Assembly (NCBI GenBank): GCA_038503075.1
Contig: JBCAML010000008.1
Span: 682,001-746,000 of the forward strand
Length of the DNA: 64,000 nucleotides
Direction of reading: 5' to 3'
Source of the DNA: Gyromitra esculenta
Lineage: Eukaryota; Ascomycota; Pezizomycetes; Pezizales; Discinaceae
The position numbers and the translations under genes were made by a program. The number at the start of each line of letters is the position of its first letter. Position 1 is the stretch's first letter. Shown here piece after piece: positions 36,401-50,500 of this stretch. The notes under the pieces are model-generated. The model did no database searches. It was given only the letters and a program-made list of their open reading frames with translations, and had not been told where the DNA came from.

Positions 36401-39400
36401 GAATTGCCCAATATCTTGCGAGTTCCGCAACCCGGGGTAATGATTGGATTCAACCACCAGGCAGAAATGCGTAGCCGCTCACTCCTCAGAGGCCAGCGCT
36501 AATCACAACGAAGCCTTTGGCTTAATAAGCTACTTATCCAGGCGTAGGTTAGACTTCCCTTTCGTCAGGGGCAGGCTCGCTCTGTACTGGAAGAATCTCA
36601 AGCCTTTCCATCCACCACTCGAGAGCGAACCTAAAATATACCTCGGGGAATTACCGTCTATTCCGACGCAATGCCGTCAGCGAGATGGTTGGTTATTCTG
36701 TAGGAGGGCTCAGCTTGTAAAAAAAAGTTGATGGTAGTAAGTTAGTGCATGTCAATGATATTTGTGCGAGCACATGGAAATTCAACCCCTAAGCCAAGAG
36801 ATCAATCCCGTTAAACAAACAAAACGTATTTTACTAACTTTAAATATATATTTCCTACACATAGCCTACCAATAATTCCATCGATATCTTGAATTTCTGT
36901 TGCAGGACAAATACCCTCGTGGTTCGGTCGTTAGCGTCAACGTCGCAGACTAGTACACCGAGTACTAGTGTTCTACTACATCTACTGTCAATGATCGGAA
37001 CAACACCACAGGGACGTTCAAATAAGGTGTGGCGGCCAAGAATCGCATCGGTTTGCATATATAGTGGTAAGCTATCATCCTGCATTTTCTCTCCGAAGCG
37101 CAGGAGAAACCCCCCCCCCACACCGGTAACATTAATGAGTTACAATATAGCTACTCTTTATTTGAACGTCTTGGCCCTTATTATTTTTGTTTTATTAACT
37201 TCAATCAAACACGTGCAAAAAAGGGTTTCTCTACGAATAGCCCCCTCCCCCACACACATAGGAATCGAAGATTGGGATCATCAGGACTTTCCCTTTTGCC
37301 TCTTCCTCCTCGGATCGGGTCATTGTGCGAGTATTACACCTCAAATCGGGCACCTCTATTCACCGGATGAACCCCGATCCAATTTTATTCGGACTTCTTC
37401 GCGGAGTTAAGAAAAAGAAGATCACGCCAGAATTATCGGTATCTTCCGTATTTTTTAAAAAAGAGGCTTTACCCGGGGGAAATCTTGTTTCATCTACATA
37501 GGAAGAAGATCTGCCATAACACCTTAGTGGGAAATTGTTACGATACACGAGGTTGGAGGGGGCTAGGTTCGGTCAGATTACCGACAAAATTGACGATTGT
37601 TAGAATTTTTTTATTTTTTCTGGAACCCTTAACGATTTTTGGTAGTTCCAAAAACAACCGTGGCTTGCAGGTTTTTTTTTTTTCGCACATGCAAACATTC
37701 CACCATCTCTATCTCCTAAATTTATGCTACGAAAGATACGAGGGAGGGAGGGGGGAAGGGTGAATTAGGACCTTTGCTGGCCTACGCCACTTCACAGCGT
37801 ATTTCCAAGAGCCAGATCAATTGCGGATACAACAGCGCTCTGAAGACAAACCACGTGGGAGGCATTATTTACACTGCTTTGAGTTCACAGATGTGGGATT
37901 TGAGAGAAGGGGCGGGGAGGGGGGTTTCACAAGGGTTGTTGGAGAGATCTCACGATTGATTACGCCAACTATCCCGATCATATATCCGAAATAAACAAGA
38001 TTTGGGAGGGGCGAGGTTTTAGGGTCTACGTCAGCCACCCCCCACCCCCTTTTGGGGACAAAGTTAATATCTAGAGTATACTTTCCCAGCGGCGGAATTC
38101 ACTCAAAACCTGAGGTAAATACCGGCTGTAGGTACAGCAAATCGATTCTGGGCCCAGCAAAATGGTTTCACTTTCCATGTCGATGGGTCTAAGAAAAGAA
38201 AGCGAAAAGCGGCAACAAGGGGGGAGGGGAATTTAGCTATGCGTGTCAAATCGTGCATTGGAGAGGATCTCTAGTGAGGCTCCATTCTGTATTGGACCGT
38301 TAATACTACTCCTGGTTTTGTGCAGAAACAAAACGGGCAATTTCGGACGCAGGGTGTATTGTTGGATAAACACGGCGATAAGACTTTGGGGCGGGGTTTC
38401 TCATGCATCGTATCGATTCCGAATTATGACCTGATGGCAGAGGAAATGATCACACAAGCGAAAAAGAGGCCTAAGTAAGTGTACAAGGAAAGGGGGGAGG
38501 GGAATTGTACAGGTGGCAGGTGGAAGGTGGAAGATCAGCAACGCTGTTGGACACCTCGTGGCAGTTCTCTTGGGTGAGTGGAGTTTTCTTAAAAAGCAAA
38601 CTGCATCGGGATCCTTGGCCCAAGGCGAGATGGAGAGGAGAAAGAGGAGAGGGGAAGGTTCAGGTTCGTGACTGTCGGTAGGTTGATGTTTGGCATTGCC
38701 GCCAGTAGTTTCCCTGGCCGTGGGATACCGCAGGGGAGACGGGTACCTGCACAGCATATGCAATCCCAGATATAGAGTAGATTGTCTACATGTACGTCTG
38801 ATAGACATATCGAGATGAACAGTATTCGTTAAATCACAGCCTGTAGATCCCTGGGGTTGGACAATACGTGTAGGTAGGGATTTATGTACTCGCTGAGGCA
38901 CTTGTTCCCGTATAGGAGTCTCACGAAGTAATTGAATTGGTAATCGTCCACCTCCCCCCACTGTACTGTACATACATACACACATACATACTACATACAT
39001 ACTCTTTTTTCTTTTCTCTTTCTCCCCTACCTGCATGCATATACCTTTTCCCCACACCTTTCACCTCTAAGAGCACCTTCTCCCCGAGACCTGCGCTTTT
39101 TTTGTTTGTCTTTAACCCGTATCCATTTTGTGATAGGGATTCGGGGTGGACGCAGTTGCAATTTCAACATATTAATAATCTCTCGGGATTGCATTCAGGG
39201 ATTCACGGCGGGATCGGGAGCTTGTCTTATTGAGCACGGCGTTGAGGTTGTCAGTGCAGCCGCGAGCTTATCGCCGGACAGGAACGATAAGCAGAAAATT
39301 TCTGTCGTCACCGTCTTGGGTCTGTCTGTCTTCCCCGCAACGTTCTGCGTGACACGGCTCGTTATCACTTCCAGCCTGAATCAATACGCCAATCCTTCGG

Positions 39401-39430
39401 GCCATCGATATTGGAAAGAAGCTTGCAGTT

Positions 39431-42113
39431 ATGGGTCTACTGTAAGTTCCTGCTCATCTCGATCGCTGATTTGCTGTCACTGTTTTGCACTTTCCATGTG
39501 TTTCAATCTATCGGGCTGTCGTTGGTGGGGAAGCTCTGCTGATTAAGCCCCGCAATTAGAGCCCTCGGAACCCCGCTGGAGTGGGAACAGGCAAGGCACC
39601 ACGCCGATGAGGTCCGAGATCTCGGAATTCAGGTACGCGAGCAAAGGAGGCTGGAATATGCAGCGAACCTACTGTCGTGATCAACGTGCTGAATGGCGTG
39701 CTGGCGTTGTAGCAACTTCTTGAAATATGGAACAAGTACAGAGGAAACGAACGAGACGTTCTGCTGTGGGGAGATGAGGTTTGGATTTCCAGACACCTAA
39801 TATCAAGGTTTCATACCGATACCTTGGATGAAACCTGATTGGCCTAACAAAAAAACAATAATAATATCTAGATTGAGTATCTCGTTGTCTCGTATGACGA
39901 AGAGAAGAAACATGCTTGTCTCTCGCTCCGGCAAGCCGAAATCCTGGAAGAACTTGCGAGTGATGAAAAATTGCGAAAAGCTGGGGGCGGTGTTCCAGAA
40001 GTGACGGGAACGGAAGAGTTTGTCGCCATTCCGAGGAATGTGGTTGTTGGCTATCAAAGGCTAAACTTCTAATTGACAGGATACCTGAGCCCATGCCTAC
40101 TTTCCACCCCGAGTTTGGCCGCTTCATGCTTGAGGCTACTCCAGGTGCTCCTTTCAATCTAACCTGGAAGGATTTGCTATCCGTTGAGAACAACATGAAG
40201 TTGAGGTGCGTCACATGCTTACCCATCCAATGATTGGGGGTCTGGTGAGAATCGGTGATTTACTCATCATCGGTCTCCAGGAGGGTCATTGCAAAACAGC
40301 ATATGGCGGCTACCGAAGCTCCTATCACCATGCCTTCGTTCCCAATGTTGGGGACGAAAGGGGTGTTCACACATCCCCCATGTACTGCAGATGGGCCCAA
40401 GTCACGGAGCCAATTCCTCCCTGATGAAGTGATAAATCCTCATATTCGTTTCCCAACCCTTGCCGCGAATATTCGTGCTCGCCGAGGAAAGAAGGTGGCT
40501 ATCAATATGCCCGTGTTCTACGATGAGCATACTCCCCGTCCCTTCAACGATCCTACTATAGATTATGATAGACATCTTTACCCAGAGGATGACGATGTGA
40601 GAAATGGCGCGGCAAAAGAAGGTCACATATACATGGACGCTATGGGTTTCGGAATGGGCTGCTGCTGCTTGCAGATCACATTCCAAGCTAAGAATATTGT
40701 TGAGGCGCGAACACTATACGATCAGTTATGTCCATTGGGCCCCATAATGTTGGCTTTGACAGCAGCGTCTCCGATATTCAAGGGATTTTTGGCGGACGTT
40801 GACGTGCGGTGGAATGTCATCTCCGGAGCTGTCGACGATCGCACCGATGAAGAAAGAGGACTAAAGGTTAACCCCTTGATTCAAGTGTGGCAAGATCTCG
40901 CGGTGGGGGCTAATCTGGAAAGAACAGCCGCTCAAGAACAGCCGTTTTGTGATACCAAAGTCACGGTACGATTCGGTATCGACTTACATCTCGCAGGACC
41001 CTCGCCTCCGGCCAGAGTACAATGATCTGGATCTGGTAATCGACAAAGATATCAAGGAGCGGCTTATGAATAATGGTTTGGGTCTCGAAGCAGCCTTACA
41101 ATAATATATTGGCTGACACGTAAATGAATTTATTCCAGGTATGGATGAGCACCTGGCAACTCATTTTGCACACTTGTTCATCCGGGACCCACTGGTTATT
41201 TTCCAAGAGACTCTAGATGAGTCTCCGGAAGATAAATCGGACCATTTCGAGGTGAGGCCGGAAAGTGTCATGATGAAACGCGTAAGCGGTAGCTGATATA
41301 CCCATCCCTTGTCTATAATATTAGAACCTTCAATCAACGAATTGGCAGCACATGAGGTTCAAGCCGCCGCCGCCTGGCGGCAATATTGGCTGGCGAGTAG
41401 AATTTCGTAGCATGGAAATTCAATTAACTGATCACGAGAATGCCGCCTTTGCTATTTTCATCGTTCTCCTGACTCGGGCGATTCTGTCTTACGGTTTGAA
41501 CTTGTATATTCCGATATCTAAGGTTGGTTATCCCTTAAGCCAACACATAAAACAACTATCCCGTACCTGCCTATTCCTAACCCTTTTTTTTTCTTTTCCA
41601 TTGAGGTAGGTCGATGAAAACATGGCGACGGCACACAATCGGGACGCGGTCTTGACGGAGAAATTTTGGTTCCGCAGAAACCTCTTCCCGCCGAGGAGGC
41701 CAAAAAATGGAACTGGCACGCCATCCTCGTCTCGACCTACATCACCAGACCCTGTTGACAAGGAGTATTGCCTTATGACTATTGATGAGATCATGAATGG
41801 AAAAGCGAACGAGTTCGTCGGTTTGATACCCCTGATCGAGAGCTACCTGAACACAGTCAATGTCGACGTCGTAACTCGATGTGAGCTTGCCGGTTATTTG
41901 AGCTTGGTATCAAAGCGGGCGAGTGGGGAGCTGCAGACGGGTGCAAGCTGGATCAGGGGCTTTGTGCGTAGTCATCCAGACTACAAAAAAGATAGCGTCG
42001 TGAACCAGAGCATCAACTATGATTTGATCAAGACGGTTGAGAAATTGGGTAATGGGGAAGCGCTGGGGAATGAGAAACTATGCGGTAAGCTGCTTGGACG
42101 GACACGTCCGTAA
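39431..42113 (+). CDS. gcs1: glutamate-cysteine ligase catalytic subunit
   Basis: Makes gamma-glutamylcysteine from glutamate, cysteine and ATP: the first, rate-limiting step of glutathione synthesis, in the cytosol. Ten exons: 39431-39441, 39560-39632, 39713-39778, 39872-40017, 40080-40205, 40281-40866, 40928-41075, 41139-41251, 41325-41522, 41610-42113; 656 aa, near the usual 650-730. The 11 bp first exon (ATGGGTCTACT) is placed because it restores the conserved start [12 protein letters not shown]. Family segments in order: [55 protein letters not shown], the cysteine-rich [16 protein letters not shown] (about 262-277), [57 protein letters not shown] and [20 protein letters not shown]. Several donors are weak (GTTTGG twice, GTTTGT, GTTAAC); the 40018 donor is the least certain. 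This matches eukaryotic GCS2/Gsh1. Confidence 0.92.
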
Positions 42114-44400
42114 GGCTTCAATGGCAACCGGCAACTTGCGAAGCTCTAGCATCTTGCATACGAGTTTTTTTTCTTTCTTCTTCTCCCCTCTTCATGACAT
42201 GGAGAGGATGTAGTAGGGTGATTAATTTCTTGTTTCTCTGCTTTGGAATCATTGTCTATGTTTCTTTTCACTCGCCTCGTTTTACTTCCAGCTGCTTACG
42301 GGCCGCTTTGTTTACGATGTTTTCTGAGTTAATAGAAACATATATATATACGTACCAGCCTGAATTTTGCTCGCTTGATCACGATCACAGACGTCCGCGA
42401 TATGCGGTATGAACACACCAAAGGCGGCTCCCGCATAAAACATACATTTCCATTTGCCATGCGTACCTACCTGACTATTGCATGCCAAGATTGGGAGCGA
42501 GATTCCCCCCGATAGCAAATCTTCGGGACAGTTTATAGCGAATGGGAGTAAGGAAATCGGTAAAGGATCAGTCACTCATCCTCTGTTCCGCAGGTAAGCC
42601 TTGCCCGGTTTCCTAAAACGTGGGGCAATGCTGTGCCCAATATGTACAGCGGGAGTGAGGTGATAGGTATCGGGAGGGCCTTGAAACTAATATATAAAAT
42701 TGTAGAATCAAGTGCCGGATCGTCTTCGCCTCGTGCGGCCAGTGGTATAACAGGCGGGTTGCATATTTATTTTTTTCGCCAAAATTGGCTTCTGGGTGTT
42801 TCCAGTGGGTCCGCTTGTCTCGTCACTTGAGACTTCCATCTATCATCTCCTAAGGCCACCCTCCAAACCAACAAGAACCGGCGGCGAGATCGAGACGAAG
42901 CTTGGGCAGCTACCATCAGTTTTTTGTGATCGTTTGCTGCAACGCACGTACCGTCCACGTCAACGTCAATGTCAAAGTTGCGTGTGTATGTGTGGAACGT
43001 GTGCTCCAGAATAAGCCACTGGGCACCTGGTGTGCATGTTGTAAAGTCTCTCCCCCCCAACCTTTTGTCCCTGTATACTATTGGAGAGGATGGAAAACCC
43101 GGAGGAATTAAGAAACGCGGATTCCGGGAGCGGTGGAAGCCGAAGAACACTAGGAAGGTGGACATTAGAGAGGAAAAAAAGAAGCAATTCTACAGTCCAA
43201 TAAATTCCGAGTCTTGTGCTATGATTGAGGTAGTGAATCGTGAGGAAATCATAGGCAAATTCCGGTAATTGGCACAAACAAGGTTAGTAGAAGAAGGCGC
43301 TCGATAAAAGTGACAAATGTGTTAACAGTAAGTGGGCTCTCATAAAATCAGTCGGCGGTGAACATTCCATTATTACATGCGTCTTCCCTCTCATTCAGCG
43401 TCTATCCCAAAAATCCAAGAAAGAATAATTCAATCGATCGTGATGAGTGCTGAAGCATGAGGAAAAAGGTATATTCGGCATATCGCCAATCACTATTCTC
43501 AACCTCGTGGCTAATGACAGCAAGGCATACATACATACCGCAGTCGAATTACTGACTCACTTGGCCCACTTCGTTCAACAAATCTCACACATACATGTAG
43601 GTACAGTAAGCGACTCTATGCGTCCTCCCTTTCCAACACTCTCTCGCATTGTCCTGTTCCTTTTCGAGAAGAATATGATATTTCTTTTTTGCTTGTCCTT
43701 TCCCAATACAGCACCTGACGAGAGAAAGAAGGAAAAGAAAAAAGAAAAGAAAAGACCCCTAAACCCCATCCCATCCATCCCTACTCCCGATTCCCCATTG
43801 CATAAAAATCCTCCCTTGACAGCAAACGATACAATAAAGGAAAAAATAATACCGAGGAAAAAAACAAGAAAAAACGTTGATACATAAAACACAGAAATCA
43901 GGATTCCAGCCTTACATAGCGAGTAAACAATAACCAAAGTAAACGAGGTGACATTTCTTTTTGTGACAAGGTAGCAGGCAAGAAAAAAAAGCAAGAAAAA
44001 AAACGGTACGTAGCTATAAAAAGGGATAACACGATAAATAGGGAGCAACAATAAATGTAGGGGTGCTAATTGCAAGCCAAGCCAAGCCAGAAATCGATCC
44101 TATGGTATAAAATAAAAGCAATATTGAACATAAGCAAATAAAAGAACAGGCCACATGCGTTCGAAAACAGAAAGCGGGAAAAAGTAAATTATATCACATC
44201 AGAAAATAGGTGCCCTAAAAGTAGACGACAGGGCGGAGAGTGAACTACCGAATACAACAATAGACATCACCAAGAAAGAGAAAAGGGGCCGTGACATACC
44301 AAGATTCACGAACCGCAATACCCCTTCAACTATAGCTACCGGCTTTTCAAAAGAAAAACAATACGCAAAAGCAAGTACTCGAGACAACAAAAAAATGACA
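42114..44400. other. intergenic between convergent gcs1 and facB-like genes
   Basis: gcs1 (plus) and the facB-like gene (minus) converge on this 2.3 kb interval, so it should contain both 3' untranslated regions. A-rich runs at about 43730-44010 (T-rich on the minus strand) fit the facB-side 3' end. No ORF here resembles a known protein. Confidence 0.5.
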
Positions 44401-47400
44401 TCACATGGTCCACTCAGTTTCTAACAAGGTACCCTGCCCGCCGCTCCCCGCACCCATCAATGGCGCCAGAAAGTCGCCGAGGTCCTCGCTCTCTGGGTAT
44501 CTACATGCACTCTCATCCTCAAAGCCCTCTTCTGACAGCGTTGAGAAACTCGATGTGCTCGGCGGAGCTCCATTACCATTATTGTGTGAGTACTCCCTTG
44601 GATCATTCAGACTCCAGTGCTGATCTACCGGCCGAGCAGCTGTATGGTTGCCGATCATTGTCCCTGAGCCGCCAGTGGAAACTCCGTTCGGGCCAGATGG
44701 GAGCATACTATCGCCGTGCCCACCATCGCCGTAAATGTGCGCCGCATGTGTAGCATCCATAGTTGCCAAGAGCCTCTCCCAGTCACCCGTTGACATGCTC
44801 ACCCTTCCCGTTTCTGGAAGACTCGCACTACTGTTATTTGCAGTTTCAAGACTCCAGATATTGTCAAGATATTGCATATCAAGGTTTGACGATGCCGGCG
44901 CATATCGGCTCCGGCTCGGCGCGAGGTCGGTAAGTGATGTCGAGGTTAGCCGTGCCCCAGGATGGGTTCCGTACGGCATATTACTGGGAATGTGGTCTTG
45001 TGCGCTAGTACTTGCGCGGCGGATTATAGAGGAACTTTTATATTTACGAGCATCCATCCCTGGAATGATGGACGAGAACCGTCTACGTACGGACGATGAC
45101 TCTATCGGGGATGACTGGGGAGAGATTGGAACCCCTTTTGACTTTTCTTGGCGGAATGTTTGAAGCGGTGAAACGGATGGTTTCCGCGAGGAATCGAGTT
45201 TTACAATCGACGAAGCGATGGGACGGAGTTCTTTATATAGTGTTGGAGAGCATGATTCAAGCTCTTTTAGCATGCCTACAATGAGTTTCCGGTTCTCCTT
45301 TGCTAGGTTACCATCTTGCGGACATTCGATGCTGCTGTAGAGGAGTGTGAAGCCAGATAAGAGGAGCAGCTGAGCTTTGTTGAGGCAGAATGAAAAGCCG
45401 AGTTTACGTTCAGTGAGAAGCTGGACAATCTGAACTATACACTTGCTGGATTCGCGGATTGCATGTAGAGATGCTGATGATTTTTGCTGTAGTGTAGAAC
45501 CTACAACCGGCCTGTGAATCAACATGCGGATATAGTGATACGACAAAACCTAAAATAACTAATTAGTAAACCATATCCCAGAAATCCGTTAATGGCCGTC
45601 GTCCAATTGGGCATCCAATGCCAACCAATGGTTTCGTCCCATGAGCGCATCAAAAACGCAGATGCCCAATTCGATGAAGATCGACATAATCATAGAATAT
45701 CATTTGGAACCAACAACGTACCAATAATGGGCTCCGACTATGCACAACATTCGTCCCTGGCATCCCATTCACAAACTCTAGCCTCAAGTGCGGCGCAAGT
45801 CCCTTCTTCCACGCCTCTAGCTCTTCCTCCAATTCTCTCAACTTTCCATACGTCAATTCTCTTGTCCCTCCTTCCTTAGCGCCACTGTGCGGATACACGG
45901 CATCAAGCACCCGCGCTAATACCCTACTACTCCTAAACAACGCAAGAGCACTCGAAATCTTTGTTGAATCGCCCGGTAATGTCGGTAGGAAGCCTTTCTC
46001 GCTAACATATTCATCATCGATATCGGACGGATACTCGGCGTCAATATCGTGTTCGGATAGGAGTTTAGGAAGGCCAAGCATGGCGGCTGAGAAGCTGCAA
46101 AGAGTCAATGATTGGAGTCACAGGAAAATGGCACCGGAAGAACTCGGATAAAGTGGGGCACCGTACCTGTCAAGACAATACACACACCAAAACATCCTCT
46201 TTCGCATCTCGCCGCCAAGGGCGCCGAGTGAGAATTTCTTCTGGCTCTGGTTAAGTCCTAATCGGAGGACTATGCCGACAGCAAGGGATTTGTACTGTAC
46301 GAGTCGGACATAGTCGCCCTTGGAGAAACAGTAGAGCTGGGCGAGGACGAGGCACTGGAGTGTTTCTGTAGTGCTGTCGAGGAGAATGGAAGAAAGGGCG
46401 GTTTGCCATTGGTTGTTTACTTGCTCTTCGACACCGTTACGGGGCTGAAAATAGATGTTAGTCTACAACCCTTACCCTTGCACGTCCCTGTCCAATGACG
46501 GACAAAAGGCAAACTAGGAAAAGAAATATGGAAAAAGAAAAGAAAAAAGAAGGGGTCCGGAAAAGGAAAGCTATCTCGGCAAAAAAATAATCTTGCATAC
46601 CTCACTCTGCTGCAGAGCAATGGCAAAAACCAGAAATAATTGTGCGATAGCGTGGTTTGGTAACGAGTTCCCCGCAGATCCGTCTCCAGATACCAGTATC
46701 TCGTACGAGGCCAAGAACGTCGGTCTGTGTAACACGGGGAAAAGAGGGTGATATTCTTGGAAATACGAGACGAGAAGATGGTCTGATAAAAGTCGTGGGG
46801 GCGCTTTGATGCTATTCGGTTGTTTGCTGAGTGGTGTATCGGGTGTCGATGGTTTCACGAGAGTTTGGCCCGAGAAGAACGTATCGCTTCCGAAATTTGT
46901 CCCCATATCTTTCACTTTTTTCTGGAAGAGGTCTTCGAGGGGAAGAGAAAAGAAGTTAGTATTCCAACTATTCTCCGTGAAAAAAAAAAAAACACCTCGT
47001 AGAATATGAAGATGTAGAAATGGCTCATATAAAAATCCCCAAAAAGGAGATGGCAACATACCAACGAAAGACCTCCCGCTCGATGAGCCCACATAGAATC
47101 CACCCGCTGGATCGTCATCACCCACTACCAAAGATGGTATCTCATGAACCATAAAAGTGTCCTCCACAATCTCGGCCGACTCACTTCTCGCACTCCCAGG
47201 TGACCTTCTGTGCGAGGCCCCTGAAACCGCGCTCGCGGGGGGCGAATAAGGCGAGAATGAGTGTATCCGAGAAAGCATATCCAACTGCTCATCCTTCGCG
47301 TCCAGCAGCTCTTTCAGTTCCCTTGTCTCCTGTTCCAAACTCCGTACCCGCTCTTCCAGAGACTCGGTATATCCTCTCGGGAACGCGCGTCGGGATAGCT

Positions 47401-47563
47401 TGTCGGAAGTTTTACATTCGAATCCGACGTTGGCACATTGCGAACAGCAAGGTCGAATACCGTCGCAACGTATCTTTTTGGAGCGGCAGCGATCACAGGC
47501 TTGTGCGATGCGGGTTTGGCTGCTGCCACATTTGATGAGTTTCATAGGTAGTATTCCAGGCAT
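44401..47563 (-). CDS. facB: FacB/Cat8-like Zn2Cys6 transcriptional activator
   Basis: Activates acetate-utilisation and gluconeogenic genes (FacB in Aspergillus, acu-15 in Neurospora, Cat8 in yeast). Exons on the minus strand: 47563-47062, 46932-46601, 46444-46167, 46094-45722, 45549-44401; 877 aa, close to the 867 I recall for FacB. The binuclear zinc cluster is C23-x2-C26-x6-C33-x6-C40-x2-C43-x6-C50, starting [18 protein letters not shown] and continuing through [20 protein letters not shown] to [15 protein letters not shown], a leucine-rich coiled coil of about residues 66-96. This cluster plus linker is almost diagnostic of FacB. The middle homology (fungal_trans) region includes [47 protein letters not shown] and [16 protein letters not shown]. 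The Ser-rich C-terminal third is probably the activation region. Introns have GTATGT, GTATGC, GTACGG and GTACGT donors. Confidence 0.92.
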
Positions 47564-50500
47564 GTTGGCGGTTGTTGGGTAATCTTGGTGTTTCCTTCGG
47601 GTGATATGTCGTTTTTTCTACTTTCCCTGAGTCGTATATTAGTGTGCGTATGACTTTATTTTTTGTTTCCACGTTTTCCTTCGGTGCTGTAGCTCTCTAG
47701 ACTCGTGGTTGATCCTGTTCCTGTTCCTGTCCTCCCGTTGTCGCAGATGGCGGCGAATCTGAGTTTAGACGAAGGTGGTGCATCAAAGACGTGTAGTGTA
47801 AAAGCCTGGGAATGCGGAGAAGGAACGAGGATGATACCTGGCAACCTGGGGAACCAGTCGAGTGTGGGGAGAGCGAGCGAGTAATCCAACTAAGTCTCCG
47901 GGACTGCGAAGACGGGCGAAATCCAAGGGGCGATTACCGCCAATAATTGGCTAGCGGAGGTCAATAGTGTTTTGTGTGGTTGCAAGTAGTGTCTAGGCGG
48001 GCTGCACTGCCCACGTCTTCTCTTGTCGGCGATGGCTGGTGTGAAGGGAGCGATGTCCTACCTCCCCATGGTGTGTCGTCAGTCAGCGAGAACAGCCTGG
48101 ATTGCCGGTTGGACAAAGCAGGGATGCTCCTGGTTCTACTGGAAACCTATTCCCTGCTGCTGATGTTGCTATTGGAGCGCCTTCCCTCCTTGAGTCTGAC
48201 CGATGCCGCCAACCTACGGCAGCCGTTCTGTAAAGGCGGGGAAGCCTGAACTTGGGCTTCAAAAGGAGACCAATGGTGGCGTTTGTTTCCGACCATAAAA
48301 TAGTCTAGATGGCATACTTGTGTTTATGCCTTTTTGGTACCTTGTTTCAATACATCTCCTCCAGCACTCGGGGATGCAACCTCATTTCATGGACCCTGTT
48401 CACGGAGTCGGGCCTTTTTGGCAGCTGCACACTTGATCGGCTCGGCTAGGGTAGCAATATTTTCCGGAAGATAGAGTAGCGAGAGATGGGAGTAAATTGT
48501 AAATTAGGTATTAGGAATTATTTCGAAATTCCGGGAAATATGATATGGTTTAAGGGAAGCAAGTAAAGAGTGAGAGAAAGTAGATGTCGCAGGGACCATC
48601 CCTCCACCAATATAAACCGTGCATTGCATGGGTTAATGACGCGCGCAGGTGGGAAATGATCGTTCGATGTGCAACCAATAGGCCTTTTCATCCCAACAAA
48701 ACAGTTTAGGGCAAGCTTCCTGCGGAGTTGAAGTTGATGAAGCCGGTTCTCGGCGAGCCATGAGGATACCTCGTTAATCTTCGGGAAGTTTTCCAGATAT
48801 TGGAATGCTGAAAATCACGTGGATTAAGCTTCCTTGGGATTCGAGTCAGCTAATTGGGCGTCAGTCTTTTGTTCCCTTTTGACGATGATTACTTATGGGT
48901 ATTAGAACCCCTTCGGGAAAAGAGGGGTTTAGGACACATAGGGTTTCAGTTGTGGATGTAGGGGGTTGACGAGAAGTTGATACTTAGCTGAAGGTTGAGG
49001 GATGTGTAGATTCAGGCTCTAAGGCAAGAGAAGAGAGGTGGCTGGGAGCTGTTTTTCGCTTTCAGTATAGTGCTAAAACTATAAACTACCGTTCTTCAAG
49101 TATGGATAAGAAATTTCAACATTTCAACAGAGGATATCCTGCTAAGTACACGTAGTCTCTACTTTATACACCTAAAGACATCATTTTGAAGGGTGATGGC
49201 ATTCGAATCGTCCGAAGTCTAATTAAAAATCAATGTTGCAACAACACCCCACGAAGGCCGTTAACGTTAGATACCAAGCGTATTGGCGGCAATCAAATCT
49301 AGTTGGTTTAAGCCAGTTGGTGATAGTTGACGATGGCTGAAGATGAGAGCTCTCGTTCGGGCTGGTTCGTGGATGGCTGAAAACTGAAGAAACCCTCAAA
49401 TCGAGTTTTCTCGAGTATCTAAAAAAAATCCTGAGATGAAGCCAACCAATGACCATTATGATGATAGTTCCTACAAAATTTATATTGTACATCTTGGCAA
49501 TTTGCATCTTACATTTTTTTACGATAGCTAGGAAGAAAGAGGAAAAAAGTATAAGTCATGCGTACTACGGTTGGGTGTCTATTAAGCCTACGGTATAGGG
49601 CTTCAAGCTAGCGCTAATATCGATCATTATGCCCTTAAGTTCTGCTGCAAAAACTTCGACTATTTTCAGACGACGTCTTCTTCCCATATTCCTCTCCCAC
49701 GAAATTATATTGCGGGTGCTTTTTAATCAATCTCATCGTTGGTGCAGATTGCAAATCTGTCACCAGCCGAGATCTTAGTTAAATCTAGCATAGAGCATGG
49801 GGGAAACTGAGCCTCAAAAAAAAACACCCTTGCTCAAACCCAGAGTTCTCTGAATAGAACCTAGCTTTCGGTCTGTAAATGGCCTGATAATCACCAGATA
49901 TCGGCATGACTCATACACGTGTACATGCCTTCCGATTTTTATATACTCTGTAAAATATCTCGTTCAAGATATCACCCTAACATAAGACGATTTAGGCCCC
50001 GTGATATCGGTTTCATATGCTTGAAGCTCTAGATCTATCGATTGTGCATAAGGTTTGCTAGAACGCGTGAAACATTGGTGCGACACGAGTGATGAATGGT
50101 GACTTCACCGATGTAATAGATTGACCTGTCGAGTTATATCCGATTCCCCGATTCCATCAAGCTAACAAGATTGTGGATGTGCTGATACACGCTTGTACGG
50201 TCGGTATTGGCTTTAGAGTCTTGATAATATAGTCCGCGAGTCGTCCCTATCCAACTTGAACCCAATCAAGCTTAGTTTGAACTTATAGGCTCGCGGAGCA
50301 CACTATGGTGCTGTATAAATCCGGGAATATTCCGTGCCCACTTGTAATTAGAACACTAGGAAATGCCCGCCAAGCATTCTAGAACGTTTCTTCGATAAAT
50401 CGCTCGTTATAGGGTCAGATTTGATGCGCTGGGTGTGCCCCTAGCAAGGAAGAAACTCGACTAACCGAGTGATCAGTACGACTAAACACCAAGATCGATT

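Larger units (their letters stand above)
31205..39430. other. 8.2 kb intergenic region, nsdD 3' side to gcs1 promoter
   Basis: T-rich sequence at 31205-31800 is probably the 3' untranslated region of the nsdD-like gene. Simple repeats follow: GAACA/GAGCA-like units 31930-31970, GACA 32255-32275, TGTC 32606-32634, CCCT 32804-32836, GGGAA 33387-33417, GCGT about 34287-34302 and ATTTTT 34495-34510. From about 34600 to 39000 I see nothing but short ORFs; the longest, 218 codons on the minus strand at 38401-39057, lacks any recognisable domain. About 39000-39430 should hold the gcs1 promoter and leader. Confidence 0.5.

Noticed and set aside
38401..39057. 218-codon minus-strand ORF upstream of gcs1
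   Set aside because: The composition is low-complexity and Pro/Leu/Arg-rich, there is no domain, and the frame partly reflects ACATAC and CCCC-type simple sequence. It overlaps the expected gcs1 promoter.
40867..40927. Apparent frameshift or pseudogenisation of gcs1 (conserved protein breaks after EERGLK)
   Set aside because: A 61 bp intron with GTTAAC donor and ACAG acceptor restores the conserved [16 protein letters not shown] in frame, so the gene is intact.
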